A stretch of DNA of 64,000 nt, taken from NCBI GenBank assembly GCA_001599595.1, contig BCHH01000006.1, positions 1,684,192-1,748,191 on the forward strand, written 5' to 3'. Source of the DNA: Beverwykella pulmonaria. Its lineage: Eukaryota; Ascomycota; Dothideomycetes; Pleosporales; Melanommataceae. Below, in pieces: positions 11,433-21,572 of the stretch; the first letter of the stretch is position 1, and each line of letters opens with the position of its first letter. A model generated the notes under the pieces. That model saw only the letters and a list, made by a program, of their open reading frames with translations, did no database searches and was not told where the DNA came from. Both the position numbers and the translations under genes were made by a program.

Positions 11433-12195
11433 TGAGTGCTGAGGGGGAGGGAGAGAGCAAAAGGAGGTAAGCCGGTGTAGCAGGGCGAATTATTGATTTC
11501 GATTTACAGTCTTTTTTCACTTCTTCACTTCCACCCTGACTGTTTTCCCTTTGTTCGTTGTTTTTGAGTAAGGCTCAATAATATCCGATGTGACAAGAAT
11601 AAGTAAAAAACAAAGTGTCAACCTCTTCTGATTCTATTCGCGCAAGGCACGCGAGCACAAAAGCAAAACAAGACAAGGTAGTCACACTAGATGAAGAGAA
11701 GGGGAAGGAGACGGGAGACTATGACAGATTTGTGTTTTCGAAGAACAGTGATACGTGTTGTGAGATTGTTGCATTGAACGCCCGGGATGTGGATCTGGCA
11801 TGGAGAACCGCATATGGACAGGACGTTGATAAAGTCTTTGTGGCGGTTAAATATACAGGACTGTGCCGCCTTGTGCCACTTTTTTTCTACGGTGCCTCCG
11901 GTGCTCCTGTTTCAAGACGACTGCGCCGTAAAATATACAGGACTGTGCCGCCTTGTGCCTCCTTTTTTCAACGGTGCCTGCGGTGCTCCCGTCTCAAGAC
12001 GACTGCGCTGTCCTACTGCAGGTCCCATCTCATCCACTGCATCGCGATGAATTCGAGCACAGAACATCAAACGCACCTTCCGCATCAATTGCCACGCCGC
12101 GCGTGAGTACAAGTCTCCTCTTTCCGCGTGTTGCTTGTTTATCTCTTCACCCCCCTCGGTTCACGAGTCTTGATGGCTTGCCTCATCCCATCCCC
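11433..12195. other. Intergenic with an 82-bp tandem duplication
   Basis: No supported gene. A 163-codon plus-strand frame starting at 11615 opens with GTG, is largely made of the tandem duplication, and is not annotated. Confidence 0.4.
11849..12011. repeat. 82-bp direct tandem duplication
   Basis: AAATATACAGGACTGTGCCG begins at 11849 and again at 11931. The two units (11849-11930, 11931-12011) match along their length with scattered substitutions, including TTTCTACGG against TTTCAACGG. Each unit contains a T-run and GC-rich flanks. It lies in non-coding DNA between two hypothetical genes. Confidence 0.9.
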
Positions 12196-12681
12196 TCACC
12201 CCACAAGCCCGTGAATCCAAAATTCCCTCTCCTCTATTCTCCCCTCCTCTGCCCCCTCCAACACCTTCTTCACCCATCTCGGGGGTTCCGGTCCCGCCCT
12301 CTTTCCCACTTCTCCCATCGCCTTCCCCGTCAGCGGACACGCGCCCACAAACCCGCTGCTCTCTGCCATCTTGCCGACCTGCTCTACGATTTCCAGCTTC
12401 GGCTGCTTTGCATTGGCCAATTGTCTCTCCCGCGCTCTCTGCTCGAGAAAAGATCCGAGTTCATCGAGGCGTTGCGAAGCGAAACGTTGAACATGCGCAA
12501 GCATGCGGTTTAGAATGTCCCAGAGGAGGCGGTAGAGCAGCTCTGTCGCGATTGCTGTGCCTGTTTGTTGTGTGAAGAGGCGGGTTGTGAGAGCTAGAGA
12601 ATGGGTGTGGGTGCGTGTGGTGAGGCTGGCGGAAGGGGGAGGGGAGGAGCGGTAGAGGACGAGGGATTGGTCGATGGCCAT
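12196..12681 (-). CDS. Hypothetical protein, 161 aa
   Basis: Single exon from an ATG at 12681 to a stop at 12196. I do not recognise it. It looks mostly helical and soluble, with a central segment (about 45-110) containing LLYRLLWDILNRMLAHVQRF and a charged stretch SFLEQRARERQLANAKQ, and a C-terminal WVKKVLEGAEEGRIEE. Composition is protein-like rather than a chance frame. No signal peptide or clear membrane segment is seen. It is isolated between the repeat region and the AA5 gene. Confidence 0.5.
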   Translation of the reverse strand: MAIDQSLVLYRSSPPPSASLTTRTHTHSLALTTRLFTQQTGTAIATELLYRLLWDILNRMLAHVQRFASQRLDELGSFLEQRARERQLANAKQPKLEIVEQVGKMAESSGFVGACPLTGKAMGEVGKRAGPEPPRWVKKVLEGAEEGRIEEREFWIHGLVG

Positions 12682-13524
12682 TTTGTGGATGTGGATGTTA
12701 GATACGGTGGATGCGGATCACCCGAGGTTGACTCAAGATGAACGGATAGATACCGCAAGGGCAAATTAGATGAAGCTAAAAGCGAATACAGGAAGAAGAA
12801 CACTTTTTCCCTCAAACTGTTTCCACTCCAGGCCATCCCATATTCATATAAGTGCTTCGTTCACGGCCGTATGTAAGATGTACAACCGCACTAGTCCCTA
12901 CCAGGCGAAACTCACGTAGACTAAAACAGCAGCGATGCAAGTTGTAATTGGACCTAAACCAGAACCCGAAAAACCAGCCAATCGAACAGCAAGAAGCGCC
13001 GGCGAGTGCAACTACGGCTTCCGACCTTGAGTCGATATCGGTGTTTGAGTGCGCCGCGAGCGAGGGCTAATATGCGCGCGTCAGGCCACCATTGTCCGAG
13101 GATCGCTCGTGCGCGGTTGGACGATCGACAGGAGACATTCCACTTTCGTACATCGTACAGCATCTGGAAGATCTCATCGAAATTTTTACAGGAACTTGGA
13201 ATTGTCATAATCGCTTGCTAGCCATGCGATCTAACCTATTTTGCACCATGACCCAGAACCATGCATAACCATGCTCATTTACACTATCGACACTTTCCAT
13301 CCATAAAGCAGTCAATTAACCGAAAAGCGCTGTGCTCAAAAGCTCAGAAAATAGAATGAAAAAAGGTTTGCTTCTGAATTACTACATTCCATCCTCGACA
13401 TGATATTGATCTCGGGCCCTTCACAGCCTTCTTTCTCGGGATGCAAACTGCCAAAATCATGCGTGCGAAAATTTATGCCAGAAAAGTGAGAAAGATGCAA
13501 CACGTTTGCGTTCGATTAAGCTAC
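12682..13524. other. Intergenic, nothing recognised
   Basis: Lies downstream of the AA5 oxidase gene and upstream of the 161-aa gene. Short frames on both strands near 12954-13221 overlap each other and show no family-like sequence. Confidence 0.4.
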
Positions 13525-16091
13525 CTATGAGACCATGACGAACTGGCCAATGGCAGGAACACCATCGACGAGCACGTACACGACATACGGACCAGGGGGG
13601 GTGACGCTCGTGTTAGGAGGCATCGTGACGGTGATGGTCTGGGCGGTGGCTGCCGCGTTGAAACCAGTGGTATCCAAGAATGCCATACGGTGACCCATGT
13701 GTACGGAGTGAGTGACAAAACCGCCATAGTACAGGGACACCTTGACGGCCTTGGAGCCAGTCTTGCAGGTGAACGTGATGGTGAACTTGGAGCCATTGGC
13801 TTGGAGTGCCTTGGAAGACAGGGTCACAGCAGACGGGCGGACGGGATTGCCTTGGAGGTACGGAGGAGTATAGATCTCATTGCGGAACTCGGTGACGTAA
13901 GGGTGGGCAGTGGTGGCGGCAAGCATGGGCTGCTCGACGGGGTTGGAGCCGGAGATGAGGAGGGTACCGTCAAGGAGGAGAAGGGAGACACTGTGGTAGA
14001 GACGGGGGATGGTAGACTTTGGTCCAGTAGTCCATCGCTTGCCGAGAGCCTGGGTGGGGTCGTAGATCAGAACCTCGAGGGTGGGCGAGGAAGCGAGGTC
14101 GAAACCTTGAGCACCCTTGTTGGCTCCGTTGACCCAGATGACGGAACCGTCAGCAAGCAGAGTACCTTCAACCATGACACGGCCCTCAGGCATGGAATCA
14201 AGCTCCCAGGCAGGGTTGGTGCTGAGGGGTTGAATGCGACCGCAAGACGGGTCAGCCGGGGCAGTGATATCTTGGTAAGGACCTCCACCGCAGATGATAA
14301 TGTCGGGATTCCACGAATTGCCGCTGGACAGCGGGAGCAAAACGGAGCCACCAGTGTTGGGGTACGTGCGGTAGTCACCGACCAGATCAGGCAGCGTGCG
14401 GACGATACTGTTGGTAGCAACATTGAAGATCTGAGACGACTTGGCAGTGAAGACGAAGAGGTTTCCATCCTTGAGAAGGTGAATGAAAGGATACATGTAG
14501 TACGGCTGGTTCTTGGATAGTATGTCCATAGGGATACTCTTGCCTTGCGGGCTGGCGCTGGGTCTTAGAAGCTCGTAGGTGGGATTGTTGTTCTCTGGCT
14601 TCGCAGGGTCGAGGCCGTTCAAAGATCCAGACGCAACAAAGATGGTACCGTCGGGCATAATCTGGAGAGATGCGTACCAGCGGGCAGTGCTGAGCTTGCC
14701 ACCGGGTTCAGCCCAAGCCTGTCCATCGAGAGTAGCATCGGTGGCGGAGCGCTTGAGGAGACGAAGACCATGGAAACCATCTCCAACAGTTGGATCAATG
14801 AAGGCGAGAGGAGCATTGCCACCGGCAGAGACGAGACGACCATCAGCAAGGAAAACGCCACCAGAGCAGAAGGCGTTTGTCTTGTAAGCGAGGGGTACAA
14901 GCTTCTGCGTGTTAGGATCGTACTCAGAAGAGTAAGCGTATTGGCCGTTCGCAAGCTTGAGCTCAGTGTAGTTCTCGACTTTATCCAAGAAGACAACTTT
15001 GCCATTGGGCATGAGGGCAGCGTGCATCGCTGGGACACCGGATCGACCCTTGGCAACGATAGATCCGGGCTTAGCGGCGGCAGGCGCAGGGCTGGGACCA
15101 GGTGGGGGAGTGACAGGAGCGCCAGCACACGGGCCGGATTGGCAGCCAGAGCCGCAATGAGACGTGGTGTTACCGCAGTAACCATACATGGAGCAGCAGG
15201 ATCCTTGGGGCCAGTTGCCGCAAATGGTGTTGCCAAAGGTTGCACCGCAGGATCCATCGGTAGTGACTTTACCGGTGGGGTTCGCAGGGGCAGAAGAGAC
15301 AGATGACGGCTTGCCCAACACGGGTTCTCCGGTCGTGGTGGTAGATGGGGGTCTGGTCGCTGTGGTGACAACGCGGAGGGAAGAGCTGACAGGTGCAGCT
15401 CCTGTGCAACCGCTTTGGCATCCGTTAGCTGGAAGACAGTGTCCGTCAGTGCTACCGCAATATCTATATATTGTCAGTCAGATCCATGGGCTAGACTATA
15501 CCAAAAGTGAAGTAGACTTACCCGTAAGCTGAGCAGCATCCCCCGAAAGCACCATTTGCGTCACAGGTGGCGCCGGCAAAGTCCTTTCCACAACGTCCGT
15601 CTGCGCGAGGAGCGGTGGAGCCAGTTGCTGACGCAACTGGGGGAGCGACAGAAGACGCGCCAGTGTTGGCACAGCCTGAAAGACATCCAGTTCCGCAGTG
15701 AGCTGCAGTACTTCCGCACCAGCCATACTGGCTACAGCATGTGCCGCTGTAAACAGTGCTATTGGGGTCGCAGATGGTGTTTCCGTTAGCTGGGCCACAA
15801 GTCCCATCTGTGGAGTAAACCGCCTGTCTCTTCACTGCTGGCACTGAACGGCGGAAAGCCGGGAGGTAGAGCTGCGCATCACTGACGTTGGGTTCGCAAC
15901 TGGGGGAGATTAGACGTGAACTCTTCAGAGCGCATATAGACTACGTACGTGTTCGCCTCGGTACAGGACTGCCCCTTCAAACAAGGGTTGACTTCGGGCG
16001 TGGTGAAATCGCATGAAGGTGTAACCCAGTGGAAGTCGATGTTGGCTGCTGCAAGCCCGGCGAAGGCGCCGAGAAAAAGAGTAGACTTCAT
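13525..16091 (-). CDS. Secreted glyoxal-oxidase-type copper radical oxidase (AA5_1) with three CBM18 modules
   Basis: Three exons: 16091-15949, 15899-15522 and 15463-13525, giving 819 aa. A signal peptide (MKSTLFLGAFAGLAAA) precedes three hevein-like chitin-binding modules (CBM18) with CCSxYGxCG cores at about residues 80-120 (CCSQYGWCG), 150-195 (CCSAYGYCG) and 240-285 (CCSMYGYCG). The second module is interrupted by intron 2. The C-terminal oxidase is a kelch-like beta-propeller plus an immunoglobulin-like cap. The radical-copper residues are recognisable: Cys about 373 (FCSGG) and Tyr about 438 (RWYAS) for the Cys-Tyr cofactor, Tyr/His about 664-665 (RLYHS) and His about 760 (THSVHMGH). 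Their spacings resemble those of glyoxal oxidase. The family oxidises aldehydes to acids and releases H2O2 outside the cell. CBM18 attachment suggests binding to chitin or the fungus's own wall. An upstream in-frame ATG at 16118 is possible but would bury the signal peptide. Confidence 0.93.
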
Positions 16092-18558
16092 AGCGGAAGC
16101 TAAGATCTGCGTACACATGGTAAGCAGATGAAGAGACGGGAAGCATCCAGCGGTTGCTGGAGATGGGGAGAGGGATTAAATAAACAAGGCGGAGAGGTGG
16201 CGGCGGAGGCGGCGCCGTGATCAGCAGGGTCGAGATAAAGTTTATCGCCAGTGATGTATAGAAAGATACATGGAATAATGTTTGTTGACATTACTGTGCC
16301 TTGGTGCTGAGGCAACACCCCGCAGGCTTGGCTCGGCAAGGCGCGCGCTCTCATGCTTGCAGATCTAATCGGTCGCAGGACAGTTCTTACCTGGTGATTA
16401 ATAGAAGTAGTAGCACGGCTCCTTCCGAATCGCTTCGACTTGTTGATTGCCTAGAAGGCCGAGGCTTGTTGCAGGACGTCGCGTACCGTGAGGGTATTAA
16501 TAAATTATGAAAGAGAGACTGAATGAGTGTGGTGCAAACACTGGCGATAGTGTGGCAGTTGGACCGAAGTATTAAGATCGAAGTAACCGGAACGAATGAC
16601 GGCTACGACGAAATATTAGGGACGAGCGACCGAATGCTGGAGGCAGGGTCTTGAAGAACCAACAGCGATGGAAGGAGGTAAAGAAGAAGGGACCCGATGA
16701 TGGGGAGCCCTTTGGCTCAAGTAGAGCAAGAGGGTCCCAGGATCCAAGGCTGGCGGTGCGCCCATTGGACACGCCGTGGCGAGTGATAGCCAACCACGGC
16801 CAGGAAGGAGCGCGCTTTGATAATTTGATCAGCGGGCAATTTTACCTGAGGCACCGCCAATTCCATGGGAGCCATGGAGCCGATCTCTGCCAGGGTGCTC
16901 GCTTTGCTATTTCGAGCGGCACCCTGACAGGCGTTGCCGGCTCAACACGAGAAAGGACCACGCCGTCGCCACGGAGTTGCATGTGTCAGCCAAACACGAG
17001 GACCGGCGTCGACTGTGACGGCGCGCATGTCGTTGCTTCTCCTCCTAGCTCTCGGCCGCAATGTCCGCCAGCGGAAATGCGGCAAACGGCCAACGGGCAG
17101 TACACAGTGCGCGGACACAGTGCGCGGGATCTGGCAGCAGCGCGTGCATCGCGCCGTGTCAACGCGGACGCTGCTGGAGGGCCGGCTGTAATGAGAGGGA
17201 GCTGCTGGAAAAGCTTGACTGACAGACAAGCATCGCCGAGCCCCTGTCAAGATTGCAATCATCAATGAAAATCCTCTCAGCCCTGCCTCAACGCTCAGGG
17301 GCTCTCGGCGCTATCGACCCCACAGTGATGCCAGGACAGCCTAGCGCGAGTGCTGTCAGGGGCTTGTCTAACCACGAGTGACAATTTGTTCGCGAACGCA
17401 AACAGAGGCGGATGTGATGGGGTTCAATAAGGATCAGCCGTCGCAGCCACTGCGTGCAACGACGCGCCTGAGGTGCGAGATACGGCGCCCAGGCGTGGAG
17501 AGAAGCAACTGCCATGGCCTGTCAAACCGGTCAACGAGCAAAAACTAGCGACACGTCTCTCCCGTATTCATACCGGCCTGCCGCTTTGGGCTGAATATGG
17601 GCGGACCCCAGTGTCACTACCTTGCCGCTTTCCGTCTGCCATGGTGGCTGTGTGAATATTAAATGTGTGCCGATGCGGCCCAGCGCAGGCGACCAGCCAA
17701 GTCATGGATCCGCTTTCCCAGGCTGGCGGGGCCTGGTCTGCGTTACCGTCGAGCGCGAACGCATTGCTATCGATATGATGTCGACATGGTTGCCCTACGA
17801 CTACCCCGGCGTCAAATTGTATGACAAGAGCGTTTTCCCACTAGCCTACCGGCCGGACGCCCGCGTATCCCAAAACTGAGAGGGTTGCAGCGTTTGGCCC
17901 CAACAACTGACTTGGGAAAAAAGTTGGTAGTCATCGGGTTATGCCCCTAAATGTACGCCCGTAGTTATGCGCCGCAGGATCGCAGCCAAAGGGGAACTGT
18001 TCCCACGAATTAGGTGTCCAAAGTGATGCCGTAATGACTAGCAGCTTGTACCGACTTCGACATGCAGCTTGAAAAAGCGATGGCCCATGAATCGTGGTTG
18101 TTTTTTAGGTCGTTTGTAGCGTTCTGACGTGTGTCTAACGGGGCATTCTGGCGAAACTTTAGTCCACACCAGCCGCAAGCGGCACCCACTGTGCAACGTC
18201 ATCATTCCATGAAATACCGCATTGATGATTGGCGTAATTTGAATTGGTCAAACTCTATATACGGTATTCAAGATTCTGCTTAGGTAAGACATCTCAAGCG
18301 TTAGGTACGTCGGCCGAGAGGTACAGTGAGACCTCGGGTAAATCCAGCCTCCTTACAGAAACAGAACATCACACCACCAAATTCTCATCATCTTCACGCA
18401 TAGAAACCCCTTTTATAATATGAAACTTGATTTGCTGCCCACGCCCAAGAGGCGGAACGAAGAGGCGGAGCGATGAGGCCGCCACATCACAAATTAACGC
18501 CTAGTTGGCAACCTCCAGCTTATACCTCATCAACCAATAACACCGCCGTGGCGACCCT
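16092..18558. other. Long gene-poor interval upstream of the AA5 gene
   Basis: About 2.5 kb with no convincing gene. The frame at 16651-17268 (205 codons) and several overlapping ones in the GC-rich part (16.6-17.9 kb) have arbitrary composition and no family-like motif. The part next to 16091 presumably holds the AA5 promoter. Confidence 0.4.
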
Positions 18559-19203
18559 CTAACTCAACCCATAGCACCCTCTCCCATGCGCAGGCAGCTT
18601 GGCTCTCTTGGGGCTCCTCGCGCACGCAGGACACATACTTTCCTCCTTACTCTGTAAGACGACCTCGAACACGTTGCACTTGCCCCCCTCCAATGTCTTG
18701 TCTCCAAAGCGCGAGGCTTTGCCAATTTCTGCCAGCGGTATCGGGAGCGTCTCTCCCGTCTTCGGGTTGTGGGGATAGACGACCTTGGTACCATTGCCGA
18801 CCAGTGCCGTGTGCGTGTTGCCAGGTGTAGAGAGATCGATAGGGGGCGGCGTTGCGCGAGGAAGCGGTTTGCTATCTAGGCTCTTCTTAGTGTCGCGCTC
18901 GAGGTTTCCATTGGAGTTGCTTTTGTATTGGCAATCAGGAACGGGCTTGGTGATGTTCTTGGCATTGCTTCTTGTGGCTCGTATGGAGCCACGCGTTGGA
19001 CGCTTCTCCTCCCCACCTGTAGGTATGATGGACGGATGCAGTGGGTTGAGCAGGCTGGTAGTATCATGAGCAGCTCGATCGAAGGAACACGACGAGTACT
19101 TGGTGAAGAAGCTATCCCCGCAGTTCCACTAACGCTGCGTTAGCGTTTCCAACAGTGGAGAAAGAAAAGGGCGACTTACAACTCGCAGCTCCCAGTGGCA
19201 CAT
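18559..19203 (-). CDS. Hypothetical small cysteine-containing protein, two exons
   Basis: Exon 1 is 19203-19180 (ATG plus seven codons, MCHWELRV). After a GTAAGT...GTTAG intron, exon 2 is 19128-18559, giving 197 aa. I do not recognise a family by name, but the N-terminus (MCHWELRVWNCGDSF) follows a pattern common in small uncharacterised fungal proteins that open with MC and an early CG. Later cysteines occur in PDCQ, GGKCNVFEVV and CPACARSPK (a CxxC). The middle is Ser/Thr/Pro-rich and probably disordered; the part around IPLAEIGKASRFGDKTLEGG looks folded. The very short first exon makes the gene easy to miss. No signal peptide is visible. Confidence 0.6.
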
Positions 19204-21572
19204 CTTGGATATCTCTTGACTAACTATTTCGCAGTCTCCTACCAGATTCGTACGGACAGCTGAGACCTATCTATGAGGACCCCTCGTCCTTCATTTCAAG
19301 AGTTCGACCTATCTTCACCGCTCATTACTGCCGACGTTGATTCTGCAAAGCGTGATGCCGGTGGCCGTCTGGCATCGCCAACGGATCTGGGCAAACATAT
19401 GCCTTCGTCATGTGGAAAGCGACGTGTTTCAAACGGAGCACTGGAAGGCAGAAGCATGACGTTGGCCAGCGAACGACAATATTAGAACGGAGAAAAACTT
19501 AAGATAGTGAGAAAAAAGAGATAGTGACGGCATTATTCTTTCTCTTCGCCTTCCACACGACCCATCATCCTGCCACCATCGAAGCCTCCCATGCCATACC
19601 GTCCAGAAGTATCCACACACTCTCTTAAACATGCGTCTGGCAGACAATTCCACAACAAATGATAACAAGACAACCTCGCATCCTAGACACCACATCATTG
19701 AACGCCCCCCTGCTCCTCTCCCCAACACACCCAGATATGTCAACTCCCCCATCTGTAAATACACACCGCCACTTTCGCCATGCACCTCCCAGCTTTCTAT
19801 GCTGCCAACCGAGCTGCTGTACCTCCATTCTGCAGCTCAACCCGCACTCCAAGAAAGAAAACGATTGACTAAACAAAGGTCATTAGTTCACGGCGACAAA
19901 AAGTCGTCCTGGAAGCAGTGTCAAAATTTCCTGGCCTATGAAAATCACGCATGCTGGAAATATGGGCGGTGAGGGATGTGGCCTCTCGGGAGATGACCGC
20001 GTATCCGTTGCCGACGCTTGTGTAACGTGCGAAGGCGTAGAGAAGGGTGGTACAAGAGGCGAATGGGCCAGTGAGGAGGTGGCATTTGAGAGAAATGGGG
20101 GATGGGCTTGTTGTGTGGAGCACTTCTTGGCTGCAGGCCATGAATGCATCGTCTGCAGTTGCGCACTTAGCTTACTTCCCGACCGTTTCGGCACAAAGCT
20201 CATCTATCTCGAAGCATATTCCTCTGCGTCATCCATCCACCCAACCACCGCTTCTCCGGATCGTCTCTTCCTGCAAAAGATTCCAAGCGCATCGTCCAGC
20301 TCCCCCATTTATCTCCCATTTCCCAACTCCCCCATCATTACACTCACGTTCCAATCTTAACCCATATCAATACAACCTCCATCTCCCCGCTCTATCTCGC
20401 ACACGCTCTCTCCCAACAAATCAGGTCAGTTTCGTACTCGCGCATGTGACAATCCTACAATGGCAACACCAAATGCACAACCGCTCCACGTTGATGCGCA
20501 CGCTCGCCTATCCCTCCCCCGCCATACATATCTGCCCTATCAAGAGGCTGACCCGGACAAGGATAAGGGGGCTTTGGGAGAAGAAGACGCATGTGTGCAT
20601 TGCCGTACGGGATGGCGCAGGCGTGCGAGAGGTTTGCTGAATAGAGAGAAGGGTGGTACGAGGGTGAGTTGAAAAAAACGATGGGTGTGATGGAAGGAGA
20701 GTCAGAGGTAGAGGGTAGACCTTGCATGACTTGAGCGTGGTGGAGGAATGAGGTGCACGAATTAGGACGTTTGGCGTGGAGATGTGAGTAAGACACTGAG
20801 AATGAAAGGAGAGGCTTATTTTAATTAGTTTCGTTAATCTAATTATTCCTAATGAATAATTACCTATAGGTGCGATGGTTGAGTGGAAGGGCGGCTAAGG
20901 CCTTTTCGTGAAATCGCAGTTTAATTCCTGCTCCTGTTACTACTTCTCCTCCCCTGCATTCTTGCAATCCGATGCGCAGCAAATTCCCGCAGCGCCTTGC
21001 ATCGTGCTAGTCAGTCAGTGCAGGGTAGGCGGAATTTGCCTCCTGGGTAGCAGAATTGACTTTTGTCAAGAACCCTTAGTCTTGCTTGATTACAACAGGT
21101 TGTGCCTAGCTCCTTGCAGAGCGTCCGGGCTGCAAAAATCGCCTTCAACTCACATAATTGTTTTAAAAAAAAAATACTTATATAATTTTACTTAATTCTT
21201 CGTCTCTAGCGGGCAACCTCCAGGGGTGAAGATCAAACTAGAGCCTCGCTGCCTTGAAGTTCAGGCGTCAATCTGAAGGCAGGGCATCTCGACGAAAATC
21301 CGAGAGAAGGGAACAAAATGAAAAGGCAGAAGCGTAAAGAAAGCAAACTTTTCCAAGTGGGCAAAATCCCAGAGCGTAAAGCCATCAAAGCCGTAATCGT
21401 GACATCATTTTCGTTCTGTCGTAACCTAGTGTATCCATCGCTCTGATTGCTTCCTCGGACGACGCTTTTTGTGTGCGCCGAAGATAGGACAAGTAGAACA
21501 AACACAGTATGAAAATCCGAAAAGCCTGTCTCCTGTTTTCAACGTTGCATCTTCAGCACCTCGGAATTGCTA
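19204..21572. other. Gene-poor interval with possible small gene and tRNA-like sequence
   Basis: Multiple overlapping frames between 19.4 and 20.8 kb are mostly due to pyrimidine-biased DNA. One small plus-strand frame is listed separately. A degenerate tRNA-Ser-like sequence lies at about 20870-20935, next to an AT-rich TTAATTAG-containing stretch. Nothing else is recognised. Confidence 0.4.
20460..20672 (+). CDS. Possible small gene, 70 codons
   Basis: The ATG at 20460 is in a good context (ACAATGG) after a long pyrimidine-rich leader typical of fungal promoters and 5' UTRs. The frame encodes MATPNAQPLHVDAHARLSL, later DACVHCRTGWRRR with a CxxC. A GTGAGT at 20663 could be a splice donor, so the protein may continue downstream. 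I recognise no family, and the opposite strand is also open here. Weakly supported. Confidence 0.25.
   Translation: MATPNAQPLHVDAHARLSLPRHTYLPYQEADPDKDKGALGEEDACVHCRTGWRRRARGLLNREKGGTRVS

Noticed and set aside
11615..12106. 163-codon plus-strand frame
   Set aside because: It begins with GTG, and its second half is the 82-bp tandem duplication.
13690..14520. 276-codon plus-strand frame
   Set aside because: Antisense to the well-conserved AA5 oxidase; no family-like motif of its own.
16651..17268. 205-codon plus-strand frame in GC-rich DNA
   Set aside because: Composition is erratic and overlapping frames are also open; nothing resembles a known fold.
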